Assembly (NCBI RefSeq): GCF_000238395.3
Contig: NZ_CP011025.1
Span: 3,286,001 to 3,350,000 of the forward strand
Reading direction: 5' to 3'
Origin: Pseudoalteromonas arctica A 37-1-2
GTDB taxonomy: Bacteria > Pseudomonadota > Gammaproteobacteria > Enterobacterales > Alteromonadaceae
DNA: 64,000 nucleotides
Under the pieces are notes generated by a model that had not been told where the DNA came from, made no database searches, and worked only from the letters and a program-made list of their open reading frames with translations. Shown one piece after another: positions 35,052 to 44,690 of the stretch (positions are counted from its first letter, which is position 1; every line of letters begins with the position of its first letter). A program made the translations under genes and the position numbers.

Positions 35052-36188
35052 TTATTGATCGCTATTTTTATCGTCAAGGCCATCAATAGTAACGCCTTGT
35101 AAAAAGCCCGCACCTTGCTGCTCGTTATTGCGCAGTTTAATCATTAAACGTAAATCATTTGGCGAATCAGCATGATGCAGTGCATCAGCGTAATTAATTC
35201 GCTGCTGTCTATACAGCTCAAATAATGCTTGGTCAAAGGTTTGCATGCCCATTTCTTTCGATTTAGCCATTGCCTCTTTAATACCACCAATATCACCGTT
35301 TTTAATCAGTTCAGCAACCATTGGTGAGTTAAGCAATATTTCAATAGCTGCAACACGGCTTTCACCATCAGCAGTCGGTACTAATTGCTGGGCCACAATT
35401 GCACGTAAGTTAAGTGCTAAATCGTACTTAAGCTTATCGTGTTTTTCTTTTGGAACTAAATGCATAATACGGTCAATCGCTTGGTTAGCATTGTTAGCAT
35501 GCAGTGTTGCAACACATAAATGGCCTGTTTCGGCAAAGCTTAGTGCGTATTCCATAGTTTCTTGAGAGCGAATTTCACCAATCAAAATTACATCGGGAGC
35601 TTGGCGTAATGAGCTTTTAAGTGCTGACTCAAAGCTTTCGGTATCAAGCCCTACTTCGCGTTGAGTAATAATACTTTTGCGATGCTCATGAACAAATTCA
35701 ATCGGATCTTCAATAGTCAGTATATGACCACGTTGATGTCGGTTACGGTAACCAATAAGTGCGGCTAGCGAGGTTGATTTACCCGTGCCAGTACCACCGA
35801 CGAACAAAACAAGGCCACGCTTAGACATAATTACATCGGTAAGAATAGAAGGAAGACCTAGCTCACTCACATCAGGTATTTGCGTAACAATGCGGCGAAT
35901 AACCATACCTGCTTTATCGCGTTGCCAAAAAGCAGAAATACGAAAACGCCCTTCGTCGGTGGCAATCGCAAAGTTACATTCTTTCGTTGTATGAAACTCT
36001 GCTTTTTGCTTTTCGCTCATTGCAGATTCAACTAACTCAAGCGATTGCTCATCTGTAAGCCTATCGTCACTGAGGGCTGTTAGCTCGCCGTTTATTTTTG
36101 CACTTACAGGTAGCTGACTCGATACAAATAAGTCAGAGCCTTTTTTCTCAATCATGATGAGTAAAAAGTCGTTTAAAGATAAAGCCAT
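35052..36188 (-). CDS. pilU: Type IV pilus retraction ATPase PilU
   Basis: A 378-residue PilT/PilU-family ATPase. Walker A is GGTGTGKSTSL, the Asp box EDPIEFVHEH, Walker B GEIRSQETMEYALSFAETGH, and the His box TLHANNANQAIDR. It is assigned PilU because it follows pilT by 9 bases and has the longer C-terminus (QQGAGFLQGVTID). PilU assists PilT in pulling type IV pili, driving twitching motility and DNA uptake. Both are cytoplasmic hexamers at the pilus base. No pilin genes are in the window. Confidence 0.94.
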   Translation of the reverse strand: MALSLNDFLLIMIEKKGSDLFVSSQLPVSAKINGELTALSDDRLTDEQSLELVESAMSEKQKAEFHTTKECNFAIATDEGRFRISAFWQRDKAGMVIRRIVTQIPDVSELGLPSILTDVIMSKRGLVLFVGGTGTGKSTSLAALIGYRNRHQRGHILTIEDPIEFVHEHRKSIITQREVGLDTESFESALKSSLRQAPDVILIGEIRSQETMEYALSFAETGHLCVATLHANNANQAIDRIMHLVPKEKHDKLKYDLALNLRAIVAQQLVPTADGESRVAAIEILLNSPMVAELIKNGDIGGIKEAMAKSKEMGMQTFDQALFELYRQQRINYADALHHADSPNDLRLMIKLRNNEQQGAGFLQGVTIDGLDDKNSDQ

Positions 36189-36197
36189 AATAGTTTC

Positions 36198-37238
36198 TTA
36201 CCCGCCAAATTGTGTTTTGTCTTGTGCTTTTTCTTTCGCTGCCGCATTTGTAACAATGCCGTGATTAACTAAATTAGTTAAACATTGATCCATTGTTTGC
36301 ATGCCCACAGACGCACCGGTTTGAATAGACGAGTACATTTGTGCAATTTTATCTTCACGAATTAAGTTACGAATAGCAGGTACTGCAATCATAATTTCGT
36401 GTGCTGCAACTCGCCCGCCACCAATCTTTTTAAGCAGTGTTTGCGAGATAACAGCACGCAAAGATTCAGATAACATTGAACGTACCATTGATTTTTCTTC
36501 ACCTGGGAATACATCGATAATACGGTCAATGGTTTTTGGTGCAGATGTTGTATGCAACGTGCCAAACACTAAGTGGCCTGTTTCAGCAGCGGTCATTGCA
36601 AGACGAATTGTTTCTAAATCACGTAACTCACCCACAAGTATTACATCTGGATCTTCACGCAATGCACTACGTAGCGCGTTTGAAAAGCTATGAGTATCGC
36701 GATGTACCTCACGTTGATTAATAAGGCTTAATTTATTATCGTGAACAAACTCGATTGGATCTTCTATTGTTAGAATATGGTGATGTTTATTTTGATTTAT
36801 ATAATCGACCATAGCGGCAAGTGTTGTTGATTTACCAGAGCCCGTTGGACCTGTCACTAACACGAGTCCACGTGGGGTATCGGAGATTGTTTTAAAAATA
36901 TCTGGCGCACCTAAATCATCAAGCGTTAACACTTCACTTGGTATGGTACGAAATACCGCAGCAGGCCCGCGATTAGAGTTAAACGCATTCACACGAAAAC
37001 GTGCTAAATTAGGCACTTCAAACGAAAAATCCACTTCGAGATTTTGTTCATAGTCCTTGCGTTGATTATCGTTCATAATATCGTAAACCAGACTGTTTAC
37101 GTCTTTGTCTGCAAGGGCTGGTATATTAATGCGGCGAACATCACCGTCTACGCGTATCATAGGTGAAACACCCGACGATAAATGTAAATCGGATGCTTTG
37201 TGTTGCACACTAAACGCTAATAATTCGGTAATATCCAT
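36198..37238 (-). CDS. pilT: Type IV pilus retraction ATPase PilT
   Basis: A 346-residue PilT, the usual length (344-346). N-terminal PAS-like domain DITELLAFSVQHKASDLHLSSG; Walker A GPTGSGKSTTLAAM; Asp box EDPIEFVHDN; Walker B GELRDLETIRLAMTAAETGH; His box TLHTTSAPKTIDRI; and the AIRNLIRE motif (VPAIRNLIREDK) that is required for retraction. It depolymerises type IV pili. The neighbour pilU follows in the same operon, and yggS diverges from it with almost no spacer. Confidence 0.97.
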   Translation of the reverse strand: MDITELLAFSVQHKASDLHLSSGVSPMIRVDGDVRRINIPALADKDVNSLVYDIMNDNQRKDYEQNLEVDFSFEVPNLARFRVNAFNSNRGPAAVFRTIPSEVLTLDDLGAPDIFKTISDTPRGLVLVTGPTGSGKSTTLAAMVDYINQNKHHHILTIEDPIEFVHDNKLSLINQREVHRDTHSFSNALRSALREDPDVILVGELRDLETIRLAMTAAETGHLVFGTLHTTSAPKTIDRIIDVFPGEEKSMVRSMLSESLRAVISQTLLKKIGGGRVAAHEIMIAVPAIRNLIREDKIAQMYSSIQTGASVGMQTMDQCLTNLVNHGIVTNAAAKEKAQDKTQFGG

Positions 37239-37267
37239 TTATGACTCCACAACTAACTGATAAATAT

Positions 37268-37954
37268 ATGGTTACAATAGCAGAACGACTCACATCCGCC
37301 TACGCTAGAATTGCAGACGCGGCAAAAATTGCACAACGAAACACTAACGAAGTCACTCTACTGGCAGTGTCTAAAACTAAACCAAGCGAAGATGTTATTG
37401 CAGCTTATGAGCATGGTCAGCGCGAATTTGGTGAATCTTATGTTCAAGAGGCTATAGATAAAATAGCTCAACTACAGTCATATAGCGACATCATTTGGCA
37501 TTTCATTGGCCCTATTCAATCTAATAAAAGTGCTTTAGTGGCTGCCAACTTTGATTGGGTGCAAAGTGTTGATCGCATAAAAATAGCGAAACGATTAGAT
37601 TCCCAGCGCCCAGACGATAAACAGCCTCTTAATATACTTATTCAAGTAAATATAAGTAATGAAGAAGCGAAGTCGGGTTGCCACCGCGATGAAATAGATG
37701 AACTTGCCGATTTTATTAACCAATGTGAGCACTTAACACTTCGAGGTTTAATGGCGATTCCCGCTAAAAGCAACGATCTGGATACGCAAATTCAATCTTT
37801 TGAGCAATTACAAACTTGCTTTGATAAACTAAAGACCCAATATCCTCAAGTAGATACTTTGTCGATGGGTATGAGTAACGATGTTGAAGCTGCCATTAGT
37901 GCAGGCTCAACCATGGTAAGGATCGGCACAGACATTTTTGGAACACGAACTTAA
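37268..37954 (+). CDS. yggS: YggS-family pyridoxal-phosphate homeostasis protein
   Basis: A 228-residue PLP-binding TIM-barrel-type protein (PROSC family). LLAVSKTKP carries the PLP lysine; FGESYVQEA, WHFIGPIQSNK, VNISNEEAKSGCH, LRGLMAIP and LSMGMSNDVEAAI match E. coli YggS. It binds PLP and keeps vitamin B6 and amino-acid pools balanced; no enzymatic activity is established. I place the start at 37268 by alignment with E. coli; an ATG at 37241 would leave only two bases to the divergent pilT start. proC follows by 17 bases, as in E. coli neighbourhoods of yggS. Confidence 0.93.
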   Translation: MVTIAERLTSAYARIADAAKIAQRNTNEVTLLAVSKTKPSEDVIAAYEHGQREFGESYVQEAIDKIAQLQSYSDIIWHFIGPIQSNKSALVAANFDWVQSVDRIKIAKRLDSQRPDDKQPLNILIQVNISNEEAKSGCHRDEIDELADFINQCEHLTLRGLMAIPAKSNDLDTQIQSFEQLQTCFDKLKTQYPQVDTLSMGMSNDVEAAISAGSTMVRIGTDIFGTRT

Positions 37955-37971
37955 AAGGTGATAACAGATTT

Positions 37972-38793
37972 ATGTCAGATAAAAAAATCGCATTTATAGG
38001 CACAGGTAATATGAGCTACGCCATTATTGGTGGCATGGTAAAAAACGGTTTTAACGCAAGTAACATTATTGCGACTAACCGCAACCAAGAAAAGCTTGAA
38101 AAGGTAGCCTTTGATTTCAAGGTGCAAACCACCAGTGACAATAACGAAGCCCTGCGCGATGCTGATGTAATTGTTTTGTCTGTTAAACCACAAATGATGG
38201 GCGATTTATGTAAATCGTTTCAAGAGTCGGGCGTAGATTTTAGCGATAAACTGTTTATTTCTGTTGCTGCTGGCTTAACTGTAAAACGTTTACGTGAAAT
38301 GCTAGGTCAAGACGTTAAAATGGTACGCTGTATGCCAAATACACCGTCTTTATTAGGCCGTGGTGTATCAGGTTTATATGGCGCGGGCGAAACACAAAGC
38401 GAACACGAGTTTGTACAACAAGTTTTTGAATGCACTGGCATTGTTGTATGGGTCGAAAAAGAATCACAAATTAACGATATTATTGCTGTGACCGGCTCAT
38501 CACCAGCTTACTTTTTCTTATTTATGGAAGCCATAGAAGAAAAAGCTAAAGCGCTGGGCTTTAATGATGAAGACGCTCGTCGTTTAGTACAGCAAACAGC
38601 CCTTGGCGCCGCAGAAATGGCACTTAGCCAGCCTGATATTACTATTTCGCAACTACGTTCAAACGTAACATCTAAAGGCGGTACTACTCACGCAGCTGTT
38701 GAGCACTTAAAAGATGAAGGCTTAACTAAAACCGTTGGCGATGCAATGGATGCGTGTATTGCGCGTGCAGAGCAAATGGAAAAAGAACTTTAA
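37972..38793 (+). CDS. proC: Pyrroline-5-carboxylate reductase ProC
   Basis: A 273-residue enzyme of the same length as E. coli ProC (269). The N-terminal dinucleotide fold is FIGTGNMSYAIIGG; the substrate region VTGSSPAYFFLFMEA and the C-terminal LRSNVTSKGGTTHAAVE signature are intact. It reduces pyrroline-5-carboxylate to L-proline with NAD(P)H, the last step of proline synthesis. Ribosome-binding site AAGGTGA. It lies between yggS and yggT. Confidence 0.96.
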   Translation: MSDKKIAFIGTGNMSYAIIGGMVKNGFNASNIIATNRNQEKLEKVAFDFKVQTTSDNNEALRDADVIVLSVKPQMMGDLCKSFQESGVDFSDKLFISVAAGLTVKRLREMLGQDVKMVRCMPNTPSLLGRGVSGLYGAGETQSEHEFVQQVFECTGIVVWVEKESQINDIIAVTGSSPAYFFLFMEAIEEKAKALGFNDEDARRLVQQTALGAAEMALSQPDITISQLRSNVTSKGGTTHAAVEHLKDEGLTKTVGDAMDACIARAEQMEKEL

Positions 38794-38820
38794 AACCACT
38801 TTTTTATTGAAGGTTACACT

Positions 38821-39354
38821 ATGAATGCCATGCAATTTTTAATCAGTACCCTGTTTGATTTGTTTTTAATGGTGGTATTACTGCGCTTTTGGCTGCAGTG
38901 GGCAAAAGCCGACTTTTATAATCCAATGAGCCAGTTTGTGGTTAAAGCCACTTCGTTTGCGGTAAAACCACTGCGTAAAATCATTCCGGGGTTTGGCGGA
39001 CTTGATTTAGCATCTCTGTTGCTGGCATTTATAGTGGCTGTAGCAAAAATTAGTACTTTAATGCTTGTTATATATAATGCGTGGGCAATACAGCCTGTAA
39101 TTATACAAGCACTTATAACGGTACTAAAAGAAGGCCTTAACTTAGTTTTTTGGGTACTTATTATTCGCGCTATTTTAAGTTGGGTTAGCCAAGGTTATAA
39201 CCCTATAGAAGCGGTTTTCCATCAGCTTACTGAACCAATGCTAAAACCAATTCGTAAAATATTGCCATCAATGGGTGGCTTAGATTTATCAGTTTTAGTG
39301 CTTATTATTGGTATTCAGTTTTTGCAAATGCTGCTTATGGATTTTTTAGTCTAA
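38821..39354 (+). CDS. yggT: YggT family membrane protein
   Basis: A 177-residue inner-membrane protein with two YggT repeats, each with paired membrane segments and the motif PLRKIIPGFGGLDLASLLL (residues about 50-70) and PIRKILPSMGGLDLSVLVL (about 140-160). Function is unknown; relatives have been linked to osmotic tolerance and, as YlmG, to division-related membrane organisation. It follows proC by 27 bases, and a terminator lies 15 bases after it. Confidence 0.92.
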   Translation: MNAMQFLISTLFDLFLMVVLLRFWLQWAKADFYNPMSQFVVKATSFAVKPLRKIIPGFGGLDLASLLLAFIVAVAKISTLMLVIYNAWAIQPVIIQALITVLKEGLNLVFWVLIIRAILSWVSQGYNPIEAVFHQLTEPMLKPIRKILPSMGGLDLSVLVLIIGIQFLQMLLMDFLV

Positions 39355-39369
39355 TATGGATTTTTAATT

Positions 39370-39392
39370 AGAGGCCCAAAGGCCTCTTTTTT
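39370..39392 (+). terminator. yggT terminator
   Basis: AGAGGCC, loop CAAA, GGCCTCT then T-run, between yggT and the DUF4426 gene. Confidence 0.88.
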
Positions 39393-39413
39393 ATATGTTT
39401 TGAGGAATACATA

Positions 39414-39857
39414 ATGAACCGTTTAATTAAGTTTTGTTTTATTGCTTGTTTAGCATTTGCATTTAACGCGCAAAGCGAAGAAATGCAAGGCGCACAATAT
39501 AAAGAGCTTGGCCCTTGGCAAGTGCATTACATCGCCTTTCCTTCTACTTTTATTCAGCCAAAAATAGCAAAAGCGTATGGCCTTGAGCGAAGCGGATACA
39601 AAGGCATTGTGAATATTTCTATATTAAAAAATGATGCCGAAAATACAGCCCAAACAGCAAAGCTTACTGGCACAGCTAGAAACCTACTTGGCAATAAACA
39701 AACGCTTACTTTTAAAGAAGTAAAAGAAGGTGATTCAATTTATTACCTTGCCCAAGTTGATTATACCAACGAAGAGATTTTACGCTTTGAGATTGAAATA
39801 CAACAAAGTAATCAATTTCAAAAATTACAGTTTCAGCAAAAATTTTACGTAGATTAA
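39414..39857 (+). CDS. DUF4426 exported protein
   Basis: A 147-residue protein with a signal peptide (about 1-21, cleavage after NAQS/SEE region) and a DUF4426 domain: [20 protein letters not shown] and [20 protein letters not shown]. Function unknown; likely periplasmic. It is the first gene of a run with rdgB and hemW: the rdgB start lies four bases after its stop. GAGG is a clear ribosome-binding site. Confidence 0.82.
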   Translation: MNRLIKFCFIACLAFAFNAQSEEMQGAQYKELGPWQVHYIAFPSTFIQPKIAKAYGLERSGYKGIVNISILKNDAENTAQTAKLTGTARNLLGNKQTLTFKEVKEGDSIYYLAQVDYTNEEILRFEIEIQQSNQFQKLQFQQKFYVD

Positions 39858-39861
39858 TAAC

Positions 39862-40461
39862 ATGACCAAAACTTTAGTACTTGCTACAGGTAACCCTGGC
39901 AAAGTAAATGAGCTAGCTAACATGCTAAGCCCTCTGAATATTAATGTAGTTCCACAGAGCGATTTTAACGTAGGTGAAGTTGCCGAAACCGGCACTACCT
40001 TTGTTGAAAATGCCATTATTAAAGCGCGTCATGCCGCTAAAATTACTGGCATGCCTGCTATTGCCGATGACTCAGGTTTAGAAGTTGATGGCCTAAATGG
40101 CGCACCCGGTGTTTACTCTGCCCGTTTTGCAGGCCCAGGTGCCAGCGATCAAGATAACATTGATAAGTTACTCGTAGACTTGGGTAATAACCCTATCCGT
40201 AGTGCTCGTTTTTGGTGTGTACTGGTATTAATGCGCCACGCAGATGACCCTACCCCCCTTATTTGCAGTGCAAGCTGGGAAGGCGAAATTACGCTCACTC
40301 AAAATGGCAACGGTGGCTTTGGTTACGACCCTGTATTTTTTGTACCAGAGAAAAATTGTACCAGTGCTGAGCTTACAAAAGAGCAAAAAAATGCAGTGAG
40401 TCATCGCGGCCAAGCACTACAAAAACTATTGCTAGAGCTACAGCAAAAAGGCGGCCTGTGA
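39862..40461 (+). CDS. rdgB: XTP/dITP pyrophosphatase RdgB
   Basis: A 199-residue Ham1-family nucleotide pyrophosphatase, the same size as E. coli RdgB (197). [51 protein letters not shown] (split here at 20: [20 protein letters not shown]) and [10 protein letters not shown] are the family motifs. It hydrolyses XTP, dITP and dHAPTP to keep them out of DNA. It overlaps hemW by four bases (GTGA). Confidence 0.96.
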   Translation: MTKTLVLATGNPGKVNELANMLSPLNINVVPQSDFNVGEVAETGTTFVENAIIKARHAAKITGMPAIADDSGLEVDGLNGAPGVYSARFAGPGASDQDNIDKLLVDLGNNPIRSARFWCVLVLMRHADDPTPLICSASWEGEITLTQNGNGGFGYDPVFFVPEKNCTSAELTKEQKNAVSHRGQALQKLLLELQQKGGL

Positions 40462-41594
40462 ACCTTCCACCACTGAGCTTATATGTGCACGTACCTTGGT
40501 GCGTGCAAAAATGCCCGTACTGCGATTTTAATAGCCACGGACAAAAAGGTGAAATACCTGAAGCTGAATATGTTCAGCATTTAATTGATGATTTAAAAGC
40601 AGATTTGCACTTAGTGCAAGGGCGTAAAATTCACAGTATCTTTATTGGTGGCGGTACTCCGAGCTTATTAACTGGTGCGGCTTATACTCGTTTATTAAAT
40701 GAAGTCGACAACCTAATTGGTCTTGAAGAACACTGCGAAATTACCCTTGAAGCCAACCCAGGTACAGTAGAAACAGGTCGCTTTAAAGATTACGTAAAAG
40801 CAGGCATTAACCGTATTTCTATCGGTGTGCAAAGCATGCAAAACGACAAGTTAAAAGCACTTGGTCGGATTCATGGCAGCGACGAGGCAAACTATGCCGC
40901 GCAACAAGCTAAAGAAGCCGGTTTAAATAGCTTTAACCTTGATTTAATGCATGGCTTACCTGGGCAAACACTTGATGATGCACTGAGTGATTTAAAACAA
41001 ATAATAGCGCTCGATCCACCGCATATATCTTGGTATCAACTAACTATTGAACCCAATACTCAGTTTGCTTCAAAACCACCTACCTTGCCACAAGACGAAA
41101 TACTGTGGGACATTCAAGAGCAAGGGGTCGAGTTACTAGCTCAAGCAGGTTACATACAATACGAAATATCGGGCTATGCAAAACCAGGCTATCAGTGCCA
41201 ACATAACTTGAATTATTGGCGTTTTGGCGATTATCTCGGTATTGGCTGCGGCGCGCATGGTAAGGTTACTGATGCAAATACAGGGCTTATTACGCGTACT
41301 GAAAAGGTTAAACACCCACGCGGCTATATGGATTTAATTAAACCGTATATGTACAAAAGCTGGCATGTAGAGCAAGACGATTTAGCGTTTGAATTTTTTA
41401 TGAATCGCTTTCGCCTTGTTGAGCCTTGCCCAATTAATGATTTTAATAAACTTACAACACTACCACTGCAAAGTCAGCAAAGTGCATTAAACCAAGCAAT
41501 TAATAAAGGTTTATTGACTCAAACAGACAGCCATTGGCAGGTAAGCTTAAAAGGTCATCGCTTTTTAAATGACCTGCTAGAATTATTTGTGTAG
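40458..41594 (+). CDS. hemW: HemW, radical SAM heme chaperone
   Basis: A 378-residue radical SAM protein matching E. coli HemW (378). The cluster motif is CxxxCxxC in [43 protein letters not shown] and [12 protein letters not shown] follow. HemW binds heme and may hand it to respiratory proteins; it is not the coproporphyrinogen oxidase HemN, since the HemN residue pattern and N-terminal extension are absent. The start GTG at 40458 overlaps the rdgB stop; AAGGCGG is the ribosome-binding site. Confidence 0.94.
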   Translation: MNLPPLSLYVHVPWCVQKCPYCDFNSHGQKGEIPEAEYVQHLIDDLKADLHLVQGRKIHSIFIGGGTPSLLTGAAYTRLLNEVDNLIGLEEHCEITLEANPGTVETGRFKDYVKAGINRISIGVQSMQNDKLKALGRIHGSDEANYAAQQAKEAGLNSFNLDLMHGLPGQTLDDALSDLKQIIALDPPHISWYQLTIEPNTQFASKPPTLPQDEILWDIQEQGVELLAQAGYIQYEISGYAKPGYQCQHNLNYWRFGDYLGIGCGAHGKVTDANTGLITRTEKVKHPRGYMDLIKPYMYKSWHVEQDDLAFEFFMNRFRLVEPCPINDFNKLTTLPLQSQQSALNQAINKGLLTQTDSHWQVSLKGHRFLNDLLELFV

Positions 41595-41662
41595 CCCCCA
41601 GCGCTACACAAAAAATAAATATAAAACACCCTAATGGGTTTCTAACAACAAAAGGGAAAACA

Positions 41663-43498
41663 ATGCGTAAACTTACTTTTATTGCGGCCGCAGTAAGCGT
41701 TGCACTACTTGCTGGTTGCCAGCAAACAACACAGCAAGCGACTTCAGCTCCTATTGCACAAGCAGTTCAATCACAACAAAGTGAAATAGACAAAGCCAAT
41801 GCATTTTTTGAAGATACATTTAACCGCGACGTAATGAGCAGTCCTGTATATCAAACATACATGGGTATTAAGCAAGATTACGATAAGTGGGATGATGGCA
41901 GCGAAGAAAGACAGCTTAAAGATTTAGCGCAAACAAAAGCTGACCTAGTTGCACTAAAAGCAATCAGCCGTGATTTATTAGATGATGCAACAAAAGTTAG
42001 CTACGACTTAAAAAAACAAGATCTTGAAAGCTCAATTGCTGACTTTAAATGGCGCTACCATAATTACCCTGTGAACCAAATGTTTGGTACGCATTCTATG
42101 ATCCCTGCATTTTTAATTAATCAGCACTCAATTAGTAATGTAAAAGAAGCTAAAGACTACATTTCTCGTTTAAATGGTGTAACTGGTGTTATTGATCAGC
42201 TTATCGTTGATTTAACTGTACGTGCAGAAAAAGGCATCATTGCCCCTAAATTTGTATTCCCGCATGTTATTGATTCAAGCAAAAACATTATTCACGGTGC
42301 ACCGTTTGAAAAAGGCGATGATTCTACATTGCTTGCTGACTTTAAACGTAAAGTAACAGCGCTTGAAATTAGCCAAGACGAAAAAGACTCGTTAATCAGC
42401 GATGCATCAGATGCATTAAAATCGGCTGTTAAACCATCTTACTCTAAGTTAATTAATTACCTTGCACAGCTTGAAAAACGCGCAGATGATCGCGATGGCG
42501 CATGGAAATTACCTGATGGCGAAGCGTTTTATAACAACGCACTTAAGCGCACAACTACAACAGATTTAACTGCTAAAGAAATCCATGCAATTGGCCTATC
42601 TGAAGTGGCACGTATTCATGATGAAATGCGTGAAATTAAAGACAAAGTTGGCTTTAAAGGCGACTTAAAAGCGTTTATGCAGTTTATGAAAACTGACAAG
42701 CAATTTTACTACCCTAATGATGCACAAGGTAAACAACGCTACCTTGATGAAGCCACTGGGCTTATTGATACAATGAAAACGCGTTTAGATGAGTTATTCA
42801 TTGTTAAACCAAAAGCAGGTTTAAAAGTAAAAGCGGTTGAAGCATTCCGTGAAAAAGCAGCAGGTAAAGCATTTTACCAACAGCCGGCTCCAGATGGGTC
42901 ACGCCCAGGTGTTTACTACGCTAACCTTTTTGATATGGAAGCAATGCCAACGTATCAAATGGAAGCACTGGCATACCATGAAGGTATTCCAGGACACCAC
43001 ATGCAAATAGCTATTTCGCAAGAGCTAGAAGGAATTCCTAAATTCCGTAAATTTGGTGGCTACACAGCGTATATTGAAGGTTGGGGTTTATACTCAGAGT
43101 TCATTCCTAAAGAAATGGGCATGTACTCAGACCCTTACTCAGATTTTGGTCGCCTTTCAATGGAATTATGGCGCGCATGTCGCTTAGTTGTTGATACGGG
43201 TATTCACGCAATGAAGTGGACTCGCCAAGAAGGTATTGATTACTACGTAAATAACACGCCTAATGCAACATCTGACGGTGTTAAAATGGTTGAGCGTCAC
43301 ATTGTAATGCCTTCACAAGCAACGGCTTATAAAGTGGGTATGCTTAAGATTTTAGAGCTTCGTGAAGAAGCTAAAAAGCAACTTGGTGATAAATTTGATA
43401 TTCGCCAGTTCCACGACGTAGTGCTTAAAAATGGTCCTGTACCACTTAATGTACTAGAAAACTTTGTTAATGAATGGGTAGCAAGCAAAAAGGCTTAA
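41663..43498 (+). CDS. DUF885 family metallopeptidase-like lipoprotein
   Basis: A 611-residue lipoprotein: lipobox LLAGC with Cys19, then a DUF885 domain over most of the chain. The zinc-binding region HEGIPGHHMQ lies at about 438, followed by GGYTAYIEGWGLYSE and, later, ERHIVMPSQATAYKVGM. The HExxxGHH form resembles gluzincin-like peptidases; DUF885 proteins are mostly uncharacterised. It is probably a periplasmic peptidase bound to the outer membrane. Encoded alone, with AAAAGGG ribosome-binding site and a terminator 30 bases after its stop. Confidence 0.88.
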   Translation: MRKLTFIAAAVSVALLAGCQQTTQQATSAPIAQAVQSQQSEIDKANAFFEDTFNRDVMSSPVYQTYMGIKQDYDKWDDGSEERQLKDLAQTKADLVALKAISRDLLDDATKVSYDLKKQDLESSIADFKWRYHNYPVNQMFGTHSMIPAFLINQHSISNVKEAKDYISRLNGVTGVIDQLIVDLTVRAEKGIIAPKFVFPHVIDSSKNIIHGAPFEKGDDSTLLADFKRKVTALEISQDEKDSLISDASDALKSAVKPSYSKLINYLAQLEKRADDRDGAWKLPDGEAFYNNALKRTTTTDLTAKEIHAIGLSEVARIHDEMREIKDKVGFKGDLKAFMQFMKTDKQFYYPNDAQGKQRYLDEATGLIDTMKTRLDELFIVKPKAGLKVKAVEAFREKAAGKAFYQQPAPDGSRPGVYYANLFDMEAMPTYQMEALAYHEGIPGHHMQIAISQELEGIPKFRKFGGYTAYIEGWGLYSEFIPKEMGMYSDPYSDFGRLSMELWRACRLVVDTGIHAMKWTRQEGIDYYVNNTPNATSDGVKMVERHIVMPSQATAYKVGMLKILELREEAKKQLGDKFDIRQFHDVVLKNGPVPLNVLENFVNEWVASKKA

Positions 43499-43527
43499 AA
43501 CCAATTTAAACAATTGCTTTAAATATG

Positions 43528-43552
43528 AAAGGTCGCATTTGCGGCCTTTTTT
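43528..43552 (+). terminator. Terminator after the DUF885 gene
   Basis: AAAGGTCGC, loop ATTT, GCGGCCTTTTTT (one G-T pair). A possible upstream start of the next gene at 43525 would read through this hairpin and is rejected. Confidence 0.85.
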
Positions 43553-43587
43553 GTTTTATAGTAGCAAAAAAGATTTTGGAAATAATA

Positions 43588-44256
43588 ATGGATTTAAGCA
43601 TACAACTACTTAATGCGCGTATTTCAAAGCAGCAGTTAAATGAACTCGATAACGACTTTAGGCAGTTAAGCCCTGCTCAGCAAACTTTGCAGCTTAACCA
43701 TTTATATGACAGCGCCCAACGGTTGAGTGTTAAGTATGACTTTATGCAAAACATAGCAATCCGTATATTAAGTACTAATACAGCACCTTCTCTATTTATT
43801 AACCAACTCACTAATATTGACGCATTGAGCTTTTTCACCCCAGCACTGAGAGTAAATAAAGGCTTTTTAGTACAAGATACTCAAGGAAATAACGTACTAC
43901 ACAATGTGTTTAAGCATGCCGATGCTACAAAGCTGCCATTTAACTATGTACGCTCTTTAATGTTGTTTGAATCAAATGATGACTTAGTTAAAGCGTTGGC
44001 GCAGCCCAACTCTCACGGATTAACACCAGTTGCCTGCTACATTGCCTATGCAAATAAATCGAGCACACCGGTAAAGCATGAATTTTCAGCTTTGTTAGCA
44101 TTAATGGAAATAGAGCAAAAACAAAACCCTAACGCAAAACAGAAGCTTGCCAACGTACTAAAAGGGCAAAAAGTTAACGAGACCACAATTTTACTGAGCG
44201 CCGCTTACTTGCAACGCTCAACGGCGCAAGTTGCTCACTTAATCAAGGCGCTTTAA
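43588..44256 (+). CDS. Hypothetical protein with ankyrin-like repeats
   Basis: A 222-residue soluble protein I cannot name. The central part (about 90-155) reads like two degenerate ankyrin units: LVQDTQGNNVLHNVFKHAD and LAQPNSHGLTPVACYIAY. The N-terminus is predicted helical (LNELDNDFRQLSPAQQTLQLNHL). No signal peptide, no membrane segment. I place the start at 43588 with TTTTGGA as ribosome-binding site, because the upstream start at 43525 would include a terminator in coding sequence. Its end overlaps the convergent 44239-44682 gene by 18 bases. Confidence 0.65.
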   Translation: MDLSIQLLNARISKQQLNELDNDFRQLSPAQQTLQLNHLYDSAQRLSVKYDFMQNIAIRILSTNTAPSLFINQLTNIDALSFFTPALRVNKGFLVQDTQGNNVLHNVFKHADATKLPFNYVRSLMLFESNDDLVKALAQPNSHGLTPVACYIAYANKSSTPVKHEFSALLALMEIEQKQNPNAKQKLANVLKGQKVNETTILLSAAYLQRSTAQVAHLIKAL

Positions 44257-44682
44257 TTCACTCACAACTTCTGTACGCACACTGTCTATGGCATGTGTAA
44301 TAGATTGCGCAGCACTTTGCTGATCAACCATATTTGGCCAATTTGTTTGCCAGACCTTTTGTAAGTCTTTTGTTTTTAAATGTACTTTATCAACGGCTAA
44401 GTAGCTTAAGTCATGAATTAAGTTAACTTTAACCCAGCCTTTTCTAGGGCTGCCATCTATTTTGTTATTATCGTAATGTGCGGCAAATACAATAAGCTCA
44501 AGCTCGGCTAGTTCTTGTAATATTTGAAAGCTAGCAATGCGTGTATTGTTGTTCTCTTCACTTGCCTCCATTCGCCATGCATTATAACTAAAGCCAATAA
44601 ACGCAAATACTACGCTCGCTATAGCAGTAAAAAAATACGAACGGGGCGCCAGTACAAACTGACCATATTTAGACTCTGACAT
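44239..44682 (-). CDS. Hypothetical single-span membrane protein
   Basis: A 147-residue protein with one N-terminal membrane segment (about 15-34, SYFFTAIASVVFAFIGFSY) and a helical acidic C-terminal domain. No family recognised. The start ATG at 44682 is nine bases from the repeat element at 44691, whose terminal CCTAGGA appears to supply the ribosome-binding site (AGGA, six bases from the ATG). Its 3' end overlaps the convergent ankyrin-like gene. Expression probably depends on sequence at or inside the element. Confidence 0.6.
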   Translation of the reverse strand: MSESKYGQFVLAPRSYFFTAIASVVFAFIGFSYNAWRMEASEENNNTRIASFQILQELAELELIVFAAHYDNNKIDGSPRKGWVKVNLIHDLSYLAVDKVHLKTKDLQKVWQTNWPNMVDQQSAAQSITHAIDSVRTEVVSELKRLD

Positions 44683-44690
44683 ATTATTTC

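Noticed and set aside
41589..41609. GTGTAGC/GCTACAC hairpin overlapping the hemW stop codon as a terminator.
   Set aside because: A-run, not T-run, follows on the plus strand, and no minus-strand gene ends here.
43525..43587. Upstream start of the ankyrin-like gene (adds 21 residues).
   Set aside because: It would place the rho-independent terminator of the DUF885 gene inside coding sequence; the ATG at 43588 has its own ribosome-binding site.
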